Assembly: GCA_903862845.1 (NCBI GenBank)
Contig: CAIOZS010000225.1
Coordinates: 1-58,024 of the forward strand
From: an uncultured Thermoleophilia bacterium
GTDB taxonomy: Bacteria; Actinomycetota; Thermoleophilia; UBA2241
DNA length: 58,024 nt
Reading direction: 5' to 3'
Under the pieces are notes generated by a model. The model was not told the origin of the DNA, ran no database searches, and saw nothing but the letters and a program-made list of their open reading frames with translations. The position numbers and the translations under genes are program-made. Numbering within the stretch: the first letter of the stretch is position 1; each line of letters starts with the position of its first letter. Below are positions 43,484-51,911 of the stretch, one piece after another.

Positions 43484-44386
43484 GTGCAGACCGGCCACGG
43501 GCCGGTGGGCCCGCAGGCGGCGACGGCGATGCGCGCTGAGACGACCGCCGTCGCCGCACCCCCCGTCGCAGCAGCCGCAGGCGGACCGGCGAGCGGGGCG
43601 CCACCGAGCTGGGGAACCGGCTCGGATGTCGGAGACCAGGCACACCGCTCATTCGACCTCGACCTCGACGTCTTCGACGGGCCCTTCGATCTTCTCGTCA
43701 CCCTCATCCTCAAGGACGAGATCGATATTTGGGAGGTGCGCGTCTCGCGCATCATCGCCGAGTACGTCTTGAAGCTGGCGGACAGCGGCGATTTCGATCT
43801 CGACGCGACCTCGCAGTTCGTGGTGCTGATCGCGGCGCTCCTCGAGATGAAGTCGCGCCTCCTCCTCGAGGAGGATGTCGAGGAGGAGCTCGAGGACCTC
43901 GACCCCGACGAGGCCGCCGAGCGCCTCCTCGAACGCCTGGTGCGCTACAGCCAGTTCAAGAACGTCGCCGGCGCCCTGCGGCTGCGCTGGGACGAGCACA
44001 GCGCGCGTCTCTATCGAAACGTCTCTGTGCCGCCGGCCCTGCTGCGCCGGCCGGCCCCCGCAGGGGCCCTGCCGGCGGCGGCTCTGCCGGCGGCCCTCGC
44101 GCCGCTGCTGCGCGAACCGCCGCTTCCCGACACCAGCCACCTTGCCGATCTCGCCGTGTCGCTGGTCAAAGAGCTGCGCCGCTTGCGGCTCATCCTCGGC
44201 GACGAAGGCGAGTTCACTTTTGCGGACGTGGCGCCCGACGACCGCCTCGAACGCGCCGTCACGTTCTTCGCGCTGCTGGAGCTGCACTCCGGGGGCGAGG
44301 CCGTGCTCCGCCAGAAGCGGCACCTCGGCGACATCCTGGTCACGCGAATAGCGCGGCCGGCGCCGGTCGCCGCCGCGGCGTCGTGA
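43484..44386 (+). CDS. scpA: Segregation and condensation protein A (kleisin)
   Basis: ScpA bridges the SMC heads and, with ScpB, forms bacterial condensin. The 300-aa frame has an Ala/Pro/Gly-rich leader of about 55 residues and then the kleisin N-domain (FDLDLDVFDGPFDLLVTLIL, DIWEVRVSRIIAEYV, ALLEMKSRLLLEED). The winged-helix C-domain ends DDRLERAVTFFALLELHSGG. The start is uncertain: GTG 43484 or ATG 43529 would both place the conserved domain after a disordered leader. It follows ftsZ by 24 nt. Confidence 0.93.
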   Translation: MQTGHGPVGPQAATAMRAETTAVAAPPVAAAAGGPASGAPPSWGTGSDVGDQAHRSFDLDLDVFDGPFDLLVTLILKDEIDIWEVRVSRIIAEYVLKLADSGDFDLDATSQFVVLIAALLEMKSRLLLEEDVEEELEDLDPDEAAERLLERLVRYSQFKNVAGALRLRWDEHSARLYRNVSVPPALLRRPAPAGALPAAALPAALAPLLREPPLPDTSHLADLAVSLVKELRRLRLILGDEGEFTFADVAPDDRLERAVTFFALLELHSGGEAVLRQKRHLGDILVTRIARPAPVAAAAS

Positions 44387-44459
44387 TCCGCCGGGTGACG
44401 CCGGCCGCCCGTCTGCGGTAGCATCGACCGCACCCGGTCACCCGTGGACCCTGGACCTC

Positions 44460-45035
44460 ATGTACGCACTCGCCCGGCGCCTCGAAGCGCTTCTGTTCAT
44501 ATCGTCGCGGCCGCTCCCTCCTTCCGAGATGGCGGCGGCGTGCGGCTGCGCCGCGACGGAGGTCGACGAGGCGCTGGCTGCCTTGCGCGTCGAGTACGCC
44601 GCCGAGCGGCACGGCATCACGCTGCGTGACGTGGCCGGCGGCATCACCTTTGCCGTGGCCGACGATTGCGCCGCCGACGTGCGCAGCCTCACCGGCGCCG
44701 AGCGCCCCGACGATCTCACGCCGGCGCTGCTCGAGACGCTGGCCGTGGTCGCCTATCTGCAGCCGGTCACGCGTGCGGATGCGGCGGAGGTCCGTGGCGT
44801 GTCCTGCGAGTGGGCGCTGAGCTCTCTCGAAGAGCGCGGCCTGGTTGAACAGCAGGGCCGCGCCGACACGCCGGGAGCGCCGATCCTCTACGGCACCGGC
44901 GCGCGCTTCCTCAAGCTGTTCGGGCTGCGCTCGCTGCAGGAGCTGCCGCCGCTGGAAGAGTTCTCCCTGCAGGCGGCCGCGGTCGACGAGATCCGTGCCC
45001 GCCTGTTCGCCAACGCCGAAAGGAGGCGGGCGTGA
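44460..45035 (+). CDS. scpB: Segregation and condensation protein B
   Basis: ScpB dimers bind ScpA in the SMC complex. The 191-aa product has two winged-helix domains: MYALARRLEALLFISSRPL at the start, and PALLETLAVVAYLQPVTRADAAEVRGV, which is the family signature block, followed by LYGTGARFLKLFGLRSLQELPPL. The ATG at 44460 has no strong ribosome site; a weak TAGCAT lies about 35 nt upstream. The stop overlaps rluB (GTGA). Confidence 0.94.
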   Translation: MYALARRLEALLFISSRPLPPSEMAAACGCAATEVDEALAALRVEYAAERHGITLRDVAGGITFAVADDCAADVRSLTGAERPDDLTPALLETLAVVAYLQPVTRADAAEVRGVSCEWALSSLEERGLVEQQGRADTPGAPILYGTGARFLKLFGLRSLQELPPLEEFSLQAAAVDEIRARLFANAERRRA

Positions 45036-45973
45036 GCCAGCCTATGAACCTGGTGATCTACCTGGCGCGCGCGGGCCTCGGCTCGCGCCGCTCGTGCGAC
45101 GACCTCATCCGCAGAGGGGCCGTGACCGTCAACGACGAGGTGGTCACGTTCCCGCGCGAGAAGGTGATGCCCGAGGACGTGGTGCTCGTCGACGGCGAGC
45201 CCGTGGAGGCACGCGAGCTGCGCTACTTCCTCGTGAACAAGCCGCGCGGGGTGGCCAGCACGCGCAGAGACCCGCACGCCGAGCGCGTGATCGTCGACCT
45301 GGTGCCGAACGGGCGCATCCTGTTCCCGGTCGGGCGCCTGGACGTGGACACCACAGGATTGATCATCCTGACCAACGACGGGGTGCTGGCCAACAGGCTC
45401 ATGCATCCCCGCTACGGCGTGCCCAAGACGTACGTCGCCCGCGTGCGCGGCAAGGTGACCCGGCGCGCCCTCGGCGCCCTGCGCCAGGGGGTCGACCTCG
45501 AGGACGGGCTCACCGCGCCGGCGGAGGTCAACCTCAAGAAGCAGAGCGCCAAGACGGCCCTCGTGGAGATCACTATCCACGAGGGTCGCAAGCGTCAGGT
45601 CCGGCGCATGTTCGCGGCCGTCGATCTGCCGGTCGAGGAGCTGCATCGGCGCCGCTACGGCCCCATCGCCGACAAGGGCCTCGAGCCGGGCGGGTATCGC
45701 GAGCTGGCCGGCGACGAGCTGGAAGCGCTGCGCCGCGCCGGTGAGGAGGTGGCCGTGGCCGTCGGCGGCGAGGTGGAGGGCCAGCCGATCCTGCTCGCCG
45801 CGGAGGCACCGCCCGCGGCGGAGCCGATCCGGGCGGCGGCGGACGAACGCGTCGCGGAGAAGGCCACCGATCTGCACGAGCCCGGCCGCGAGGCAGCGGA
45901 CGCGCCGCCGCCGCGGGCGCCCGATGAGCCCGGTCGCGAGCCCGACGGCGCAGGGAGTGCAGGGAGTGTATAG
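45032..45973 (+). CDS. rluB: RsuA/RluB-family pseudouridine synthase
   Basis: This enzyme isomerises uridine in rRNA (RluB acts on 23S, RsuA on 16S). The 313-aa product has an N-terminal S4 domain (NLVIYLARAGLGSRRSCDDL, IRRGAVTVNDEVV). The catalytic block VGRLDVDTTGLIILTNDG contains the active-site Asp, followed by HEGRKRQVRRMFAAVDLPV. The last 80 residues (from about 235) are Ala/Pro/Glu-rich and probably disordered, an addition to the usual length. scpA-scpB-rluB is a common order. RluB is preferred over RsuA by context, so the exact target is not certain. Confidence 0.93.
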   Translation: MSQPMNLVIYLARAGLGSRRSCDDLIRRGAVTVNDEVVTFPREKVMPEDVVLVDGEPVEARELRYFLVNKPRGVASTRRDPHAERVIVDLVPNGRILFPVGRLDVDTTGLIILTNDGVLANRLMHPRYGVPKTYVARVRGKVTRRALGALRQGVDLEDGLTAPAEVNLKKQSAKTALVEITIHEGRKRQVRRMFAAVDLPVEELHRRRYGPIADKGLEPGGYRELAGDELEALRRAGEEVAVAVGGEVEGQPILLAAEAPPAAEPIRAAADERVAEKATDLHEPGREAADAPPPRAPDEPGREPDGAGSAGSV

Positions 45974-45984
45974 TGTTGCACTCC
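45954..45984. promoter_or_regulatory. Promoter and inverted-repeat operator of the aroH operon
   Basis: GGAGTGCA (45954-45961) and TGCACTCC (45977-45984) form an 8-bp inverted repeat with 15 nt between. The -10 candidate TATAGT (45969-45974) lies between the arms, with the predicted transcription start (about 45981) in the right arm. A protein binding the repeat would block the promoter. A tandem GCAGGGAGT repeat (45950-45967) overlaps the left arm. Confidence 0.55.
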
Positions 45985-46003
45985 TTCCGCGGATCGGAGC
46001 CCC

Positions 46004-46378
46004 ATGACTGACGATGCCCCCCGCCTCTACGCGCTGCGCGGCGCCACGACGGTCGCGCGAGATACCAGCGAAGACATCGCCGCGCGCACGGCGGAGCTGC
46101 TCAGCGTGGTCCTCGACCGCAACGACGTCGACATCGACGACATCGTCAGCGTGATCCTCAGCGCCACCCCCGACCTGCGCGCCGACTTCCCCGCGGTCGC
46201 GGCGCGCGGCATCGGCTTGTCTCACACACCGCTGCTCTGCTGCCAGGAGATCCCCGTGGAGGGCGCCGTGGAACGCTGCGTGCGCGTGCTGCTGCACGTC
46301 TATCTGCCCTACGGCTCAGACGTGCACCACGTGTACCTGCACGGCGCCCGGCAGCTACGCCTCGACCTGCCGGAGTGA
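46004..46378 (+). CDS. aroH: Monofunctional chorismate mutase, AroH type
   Basis: AroH converts chorismate to prephenate for Phe and Tyr synthesis. The 124-aa product is the trimeric Bacillus-type fold, not AroQ. Landmarks are LYALRGATTVARDTSEDIAA (active-site Arg12), LLSVVLDRNDVDIDDIVSVI, SATPDLRADFPAVAARGIGL, PLLCCQEIPVEG (Glu) and ERCVRVLLHVY (Arg). The ATG follows CGGAG. Its stop overlaps hisC by 4 nt, and it heads an aromatic amino acid operon. Confidence 0.94.
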   Translation: MTDDAPRLYALRGATTVARDTSEDIAARTAELLSVVLDRNDVDIDDIVSVILSATPDLRADFPAVAARGIGLSHTPLLCCQEIPVEGAVERCVRVLLHVYLPYGSDVHHVYLHGARQLRLDLPE

Positions 46379-47511
46379 GCGTGCCGCTGCGCTTCATCCC
46401 CGCCCTCGCCGATATGGTCGCCTACGCGCCCGGTCTGCCGATCGAGCTCGTGAAGCGCCGCTACGGCCTCGAGGACGTCGTCAAGCTCGCCTCGAACGAG
46501 TACCCGCTGCCGCCGTTCCCGGAGGTCAGGGATGCGGTGATCGCGGCGATCGACCGGCTGCAGCGGTATCCCGACGGCTACTCCACGGATCTGCGGGAGG
46601 CGCTGGCCGCGCACTTCGGGTGCAGTCCCGATCAGGTCACCGTGGGCTGCGGGACGTGCGAGCTGCTGTTCCTCCTCGGCAGCGTGCTGCTCGAAAAGGG
46701 CGACGAGGTGGTGCTCGCAGAACCTTCCTTCACGACGTACCAGGACGTCATCGACCTGCACGAGGCGACGGCGGTGGCGATCCCCCTGGCAGACTTCACC
46801 CACGATCTCGAGGCGATGGCGGCCGCCGTCACGCCGCGCACCAAGATCGTGTTCGTGTGCAACCCCAACAACCCCACAGGCACGTACGTCCCCGTCGCCG
46901 GTATCGCGCGCCTCATCGAGCGGGTGCCCGACGACGTGCTCGTGGTCGTGGACGAGGCCTACAACGAGTTCGTGACGGCGCCGGACTCTGAGGACGTTCT
47001 GGCCCTCCAGCAGGCCCACGACAACGTCATCATCCTGCGCACCTTCTCGAAGATCTATGGTCTGTGCGGCCTGCGCGTGGGGTACGGGCTGTGCGCCCCG
47101 GAGCTGAAGGCGGCGATCGACAAGGTACGGCAGCCGTTCAACGTGAACCTCCTGGGCCAGGTGGCCGCGGTCGAGGCGCTCAAGCACCAGGACCAGGTGG
47201 CGCAGCGGCGCGAGGCCAATGCCGAGCTGCGCGCGTACATGGTGGACCGCCTTGCGGCCTGCGGCCGTGCGACCGTTCCCAGCCAGGCCAACTTCATGCT
47301 GGTCGACATGCGCGATCTCTGCCACCCCCATGACCAGGTCTGCGGAACCCTGCTGTCCATGGGCGCCATCGTCCGCGACGGACATGCCCTGGGCTGCCCC
47401 GGCTGGGCGCGCGTCAGCGTGGGTACACAGGATGAGATCGACTTCTTTCTGCGCAAGCTGGCCTCGCTCGAGGTCGGCGCGCCGGCGGACAGCGAAGGGA
47501 GGACGAGCTGA
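46375..47511 (+). CDS. hisC: Histidinol-phosphate / aromatic aminotransferase (class I/II PLP)
   Basis: This PLP aminotransferase has the HisC pattern: KLASNEYPLPPFPEV, RYPDGYSTDLREALAAHFG, FVCNPNNPTGT, VVDEAYNEF and the Schiff-base Lys226 in RTFSKIYGLCGLRVGYG. The 378-aa length fits. The gene lies between chorismate mutase and DAHP synthase with no other his genes, so in vivo it may transaminate phenylpyruvate and 4-hydroxyphenylpyruvate (or prephenate) instead of, or as well as, imidazole-acetol phosphate. The symbol reflects the family, not a proven substrate. Confidence 0.9.
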   Translation: MSVPLRFIPALADMVAYAPGLPIELVKRRYGLEDVVKLASNEYPLPPFPEVRDAVIAAIDRLQRYPDGYSTDLREALAAHFGCSPDQVTVGCGTCELLFLLGSVLLEKGDEVVLAEPSFTTYQDVIDLHEATAVAIPLADFTHDLEAMAAAVTPRTKIVFVCNPNNPTGTYVPVAGIARLIERVPDDVLVVVDEAYNEFVTAPDSEDVLALQQAHDNVIILRTFSKIYGLCGLRVGYGLCAPELKAAIDKVRQPFNVNLLGQVAAVEALKHQDQVAQRREANAELRAYMVDRLAACGRATVPSQANFMLVDMRDLCHPHDQVCGTLLSMGAIVRDGHALGCPGWARVSVGTQDEIDFFLRKLASLEVGAPADSEGRTS

Positions 47512-47513
47512 GC

Positions 47514-48530
<1,017 letters not shown>

Positions 48531-48534
48531 CGCG

Positions 48535-49647
48535 GTGAACGACGCCGGCGTCAATACCGTCGCCGTCATCGGCGTCGGTCTCATGGGCGGATCGCTCGGG
48601 CTGGCGGCGCGCGAGCGCGCGGGGGTCGCCGAGGTCCGCGGCTTCAGCCAGACCAGGGCGACCCTCGACCTCGCGCTCGAACGCGGCGCCGTGACGCGCG
48701 CCTGTGGCAGCCTCGAAGAGGCCGCCGCAGGCGCGGACCTCGTGTTCGTGTGCACGCCGGTGCGGCTCGTCGCCTCGCACGTCAAGGCGGCGCTCGCGGC
48801 GGCGCCGGCGCACGCCGTGATCAGCGACGTGGGGAGCACCAAAGGCCCTTTGATGCGGGCGCTCTCGCCGGACGAGCAGCGGCGCTGCGTCGGCGGGCAC
48901 CCCCTGTGCGGCTCCGAGACGGCCGGCGTCGCCAACGCCCGCGCGTCGCTCTACGAGGGGGCCACGTACTTTGTCACTCCCGGGGCGCACGTAGACACCG
49001 CCGCCTACCAGCGCCTGTACGGTTTTCTCGGCGCGATCGGCGCCCGGCCGGTGGCCGTCGACCCCGAAGAGCACGACCGCCTCATGGCGGTCGTCAGCCA
49101 TCTGCCGCATGTGCTCGCCAACGTGCTGATGACGCAGGCGGGCCAGCATGCGGGCGCCCGCGACGCCTTGCTGTCCGCAGGTCCGAGCTTCCGCGATCTC
49201 ACGCGCGTCGCCGGCAGCAACCGCCGCGTGTGGACCGACATCTTCCTCGAGAACCGCGCCGCCCTGCTGGCCGCCCTCGCCACCTTTCAGGAGGGCCTGC
49301 AGGAGGTGCTGGAGGCGCTCGCCGCGAACGACGCCGGGCGCCTCGGCGACGCCATCGGGCGAGCCGCCGAGCAGCGCGAGCGCATGCTCGCCGCCGGCAG
49401 CCTGCCGGCGCGGGAGCTTCACCGGCTCATCGTGCACGTCAGCGACAGGCCCGGCGTCTTCAGCGAGATCATGGTGGCGCTCGGTGACGCCGGCATCAAC
49501 ATCGAGGACCTCTCGATGCACCACATGAGCGCCGAGCTGGGCGGCACGCTCACCGTGTACGTCCTCGGCGAGGCGGCGAGCGCGCGCGGCGCGCACCTCC
49601 TCGCCGGCCTGGGCTACGACGTCATCACGGGGAGCGCGGTGGAATGA
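48535..49647 (+). CDS. tyrA: Prephenate dehydrogenase with C-terminal ACT domain
   Basis: TyrA oxidatively decarboxylates prephenate to 4-hydroxyphenylpyruvate. The 370-aa product has the Rossmann motif GVGLMGGS at 13-20. Substrate-site blocks are SDVGSTKGPLM, GGHPLCGSETAGVANARASLYEGATY and VVSHLPHVLANVL, with SAGPSFRDLTRVAGSN after them. A C-terminal ACT domain (about 297-370, LIVHVSDRPGVFSEIMVALG) is a likely tyrosine sensor. The stop overlaps cmk (ATGA). In many operons aroA (EPSP synthase) lies between tyrA and cmk; it is absent here. Confidence 0.95.
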   Translation: MNDAGVNTVAVIGVGLMGGSLGLAARERAGVAEVRGFSQTRATLDLALERGAVTRACGSLEEAAAGADLVFVCTPVRLVASHVKAALAAAPAHAVISDVGSTKGPLMRALSPDEQRRCVGGHPLCGSETAGVANARASLYEGATYFVTPGAHVDTAAYQRLYGFLGAIGARPVAVDPEEHDRLMAVVSHLPHVLANVLMTQAGQHAGARDALLSAGPSFRDLTRVAGSNRRVWTDIFLENRAALLAALATFQEGLQEVLEALAANDAGRLGDAIGRAAEQRERMLAAGSLPARELHRLIVHVSDRPGVFSEIMVALGDAGINIEDLSMHHMSAELGGTLTVYVLGEAASARGAHLLAGLGYDVITGSAVE

Positions 49648-50303
49648 CCGTCGTCGCCGTCGACGGCCCTGTGGGCTCGGGCAAGAGCACCGTGGCGCGC
49701 CGCGTCGCGGCGTGCCTCGGCTACGTCTACCTCGACACGGGCGCGATGTACCGGGCGGTCGGCCTGCTGGCGACGGAGGCCGGCGTGGCGCTCGACGACG
49801 AGGAGGCGGTGGTCACGCTCGCGCGCTCCGCCGGGCTGCACTTCGACGGCGACGGTCGCCTGTTCGCCGGGGGACGCGACGTGAGCGACGCGATCCGCAC
49901 CCTCGAGATGGGCGCGGCGGCCTCGAGGGTCTCCGCGCTGCCCGGCGTGCGCGAGCTGCTGGTCGAGGAGCAGCGGCGTATTGCCGGCAGCGCCGACATC
50001 GTCATGGAGGGCCGCGACATCGGCACCGTCGTGTTTCCTGATGCCGCCGTGAAGGTCTACTTGACGGCGCGCCCGGAGGTGCGGGCGGCGCGCCGCGCCG
50101 CGGAGCTGCGGGCGAAAGGCGACCAGGTCGACGAGGCGCAGGTGCTCGCCGCCCTGCTGGAGCGCGACCGCCGCGACTCCACGCGCGCCGTCGCGCCGCT
50201 GCGCAGATCCGCGGACGCGGTGGAGCTGGACACCTCCGGGATGACGCTCGACGAGGTGGTCGAGGCAGTCGCCGGCATCGCTCGCGGTCGGGCCGCGCCG
50301 TGA
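49644..50303 (+). CDS. cmk: Cytidylate kinase
   Basis: Cmk phosphorylates CMP and dCMP. The 219-aa product has P-loop GPVGSGKST at 8-16, YLDTGAMYRAVGLLA, the CMP-binding blocks VSDAIRTLEMGAAASRVSALPGVR and EGRDIGTVVFPDAAVKVYLTA, and the lid RDRRDSTRAVAPLR. It overlaps tyrA and the downstream acyltransferase by 4 nt each. The cmk-plsC-ispH-DUF512-der order connects nucleotide, lipid, isoprenoid and ribosome genes. Confidence 0.96.
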   Translation: MTVVAVDGPVGSGKSTVARRVAACLGYVYLDTGAMYRAVGLLATEAGVALDDEEAVVTLARSAGLHFDGDGRLFAGGRDVSDAIRTLEMGAAASRVSALPGVRELLVEEQRRIAGSADIVMEGRDIGTVVFPDAAVKVYLTARPEVRAARRAAELRAKGDQVDEAQVLAALLERDRRDSTRAVAPLRRSADAVELDTSGMTLDEVVEAVAGIARGRAAP

Positions 50304-50941
50304 GGCTCTGGGGCCTGCCTCTCAGGGGTCACGGCGACAGCGGCCTGTACACCTTCTGCCGCTGGCTGGCCGTGCCGCTCTTCGGGGGTCTGTATCGCTG
50401 CCGCGTCAAGGGCACCGAGCACCTCCCGCGGAAGGGCGGGGTGATGGTGATCACCAACCACAAGGCCAACATCGACCCCGTCATCGTGGGGATGATCTGC
50501 GACCGGCCGCTGCGCTACATGGCCAAGAAGGAGCTGTTCGGCAATGCGGCCCTGCGCAAGCTGATCGTCACGCTGGGCGCCTTCCCGATCGACCGCGGCG
50601 CCGGCGACCGGGCGGCGCTCACGACGTCGCTCGGGATCCTCGCCGAGGGCGGGGTCCTGCTGATGTTCCCCGAGGGGCACCGGCAGCCCGACAACGCCGT
50701 GCACGAGTTTCTGCCCGGCGTCGGCATGCTCGCCCTGCGCAGCGGCGCGCCGGTCGTGCCGCTGGCCATGGACGGCACCCAGCGCATGATGCCCGGCGGG
50801 CGGCCCGGTCTGCCCGCTCTGCGGGCGCGCATGGGGCCGCCGCTCGATCTCAGCGATCTCACGGCGCGGGGCAGCAAGGCCTACCAGGAGGCGGCGCGGC
50901 GCATGCACGACGCTGTTGCCGGCCTGTATGCGCAGCTCTGA
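50300..50941 (+). CDS. plsC: 1-acyl-sn-glycerol-3-phosphate acyltransferase (PlsC family)
   Basis: PlsC converts lysophosphatidic to phosphatidic acid at the inner membrane face. The 213-aa product carries the HX4D catalytic motif in NHKANID (His54, Asp59). It also has the acyl-acceptor block LGAFPIDRGAGDRAAL, FPEGHRQPDN and a later VVPLAMDGTQ block. Membrane attachment is by amphipathic or hydrophobic segments near 20-32. The GTG at 50300 overlaps cmk. plsY and gpsA lie in the same gene string, giving most of the phosphatidate pathway. Confidence 0.93.
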   Translation: MRLWGLPLRGHGDSGLYTFCRWLAVPLFGGLYRCRVKGTEHLPRKGGVMVITNHKANIDPVIVGMICDRPLRYMAKKELFGNAALRKLIVTLGAFPIDRGAGDRAALTTSLGILAEGGVLLMFPEGHRQPDNAVHEFLPGVGMLALRSGAPVVPLAMDGTQRMMPGGRPGLPALRARMGPPLDLSDLTARGSKAYQEAARRMHDAVAGLYAQL

Positions 50942-50945
50942 GCGG

Positions 50946-51911
50946 ATGACGGGCGGACCCGGCGACGAGCCCCGCCCGCCACGCGCCGACGACCTCGAGC
51001 GCGGCCAGCCCTACGACGCCGGGCCCGAACGGCGCGCCGAGCTGCGCCAGGTGCGCGCCGGCAGCGTGGAGATCGTGGTCGCCAGGTACGCGGGGTACTG
51101 CTTCGGAGTGGAGCGCGCCCTGCGCATCACCGAGGAAGCGCTGGAGACGGCCGAGGGCCCAGTGGCGTCTCTCGGCCCGATCATCCACAACCCGCGCGTG
51201 GTCGGACGCCTGGAGGAGCGGGGCGTGAAGGTCGTGGACAGTGCCGGGGAGGCGGTGGGGGGGACCCTGATCGTGCGCACGCACGGCGTGCCGCCCGAGG
51301 TCGTCGAGGGCGCTCGCGCCCGGGACCTCGACCTGGTCGATGCGACCTGCCCCTTTGTGGCCGTCGCGCAGCGCAAGGCGGCCAGCCTGCGCGAGGCCGG
51401 GTACGCCGCAGTCATCCTTGGTGAGCGCGACCACCCCGAGGTAGCGGGCCTCGAGGGCTTTGCCGGAGAAGGAGCAGTGGTCGTCGAAGACGCCGCCGGC
51501 CTGCCGCTCGCGAAGCTGCGCGGCAAGCGCGTCGGCGTCGTCGTGCAGACCACGCAGACGCGTGCCAACCTGGCCAGCGTGGCGGCCGCCCTGGCACCGG
51601 TGGCCCGCGAGCTGCTCGTGTTCAACACCATCTGCGACGCCACGGAGAAGCGCCAGAGCGCCGCCGGCGAGCTGGCCGCCGAGGTCGACGTGGTCGTCGT
51701 GGTCGGCGGCCGTAACAGCGCCAACACGGCGCGGCTGGCGCAGCTCTGCCGCGCGATCGAGAGCCGCACCCATCACATCGAGTCGGCGGCGGAGCTCGAG
51801 CCGGCCTGGTTTGCCGGCGCCCGTCGCATCGGCGTGACCGCGGGCGCCTCGACGCCCGACGAGGAGATCGAGGCCACCGTCGCCGCCCTGCAGGCGCTCT
51901 GTGGCGGCTGA
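50946..51911 (+). CDS. ispH: 4-hydroxy-3-methylbut-2-enyl diphosphate reductase
   Basis: IspH (LytB) is the [4Fe-4S] enzyme that makes IPP and DMAPP in the MEP pathway. The conserved part begins VEIVVARYAGYCFGVERALR (first cluster Cys52). It continues with GPIIHNPRVVGRLEERGVKV, RTHGVPPEVV, VDATCPFVAVAQ (second Cys), GERDHPEV, FNTICDATEKRQSA (third Cys), VVVGGRNSANTARL and GVTAGASTPDEEIE. ATG 50946 gives 321 aa with a 40-residue polar leader. ATG 50928 and TTG 50916 are possible but overlap plsC, and no clear ribosome site decides. Its end overlaps the DUF512 gene by 11 nt. Confidence 0.95.
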   Translation: MTGGPGDEPRPPRADDLERGQPYDAGPERRAELRQVRAGSVEIVVARYAGYCFGVERALRITEEALETAEGPVASLGPIIHNPRVVGRLEERGVKVVDSAGEAVGGTLIVRTHGVPPEVVEGARARDLDLVDATCPFVAVAQRKAASLREAGYAAVILGERDHPEVAGLEGFAGEGAVVVEDAAGLPLAKLRGKRVGVVVQTTQTRANLASVAAALAPVARELLVFNTICDATEKRQSAAGELAAEVDVVVVVGGRNSANTARLAQLCRAIESRTHHIESAAELEPAWFAGARRIGVTAGASTPDEEIEATVAALQALCGG

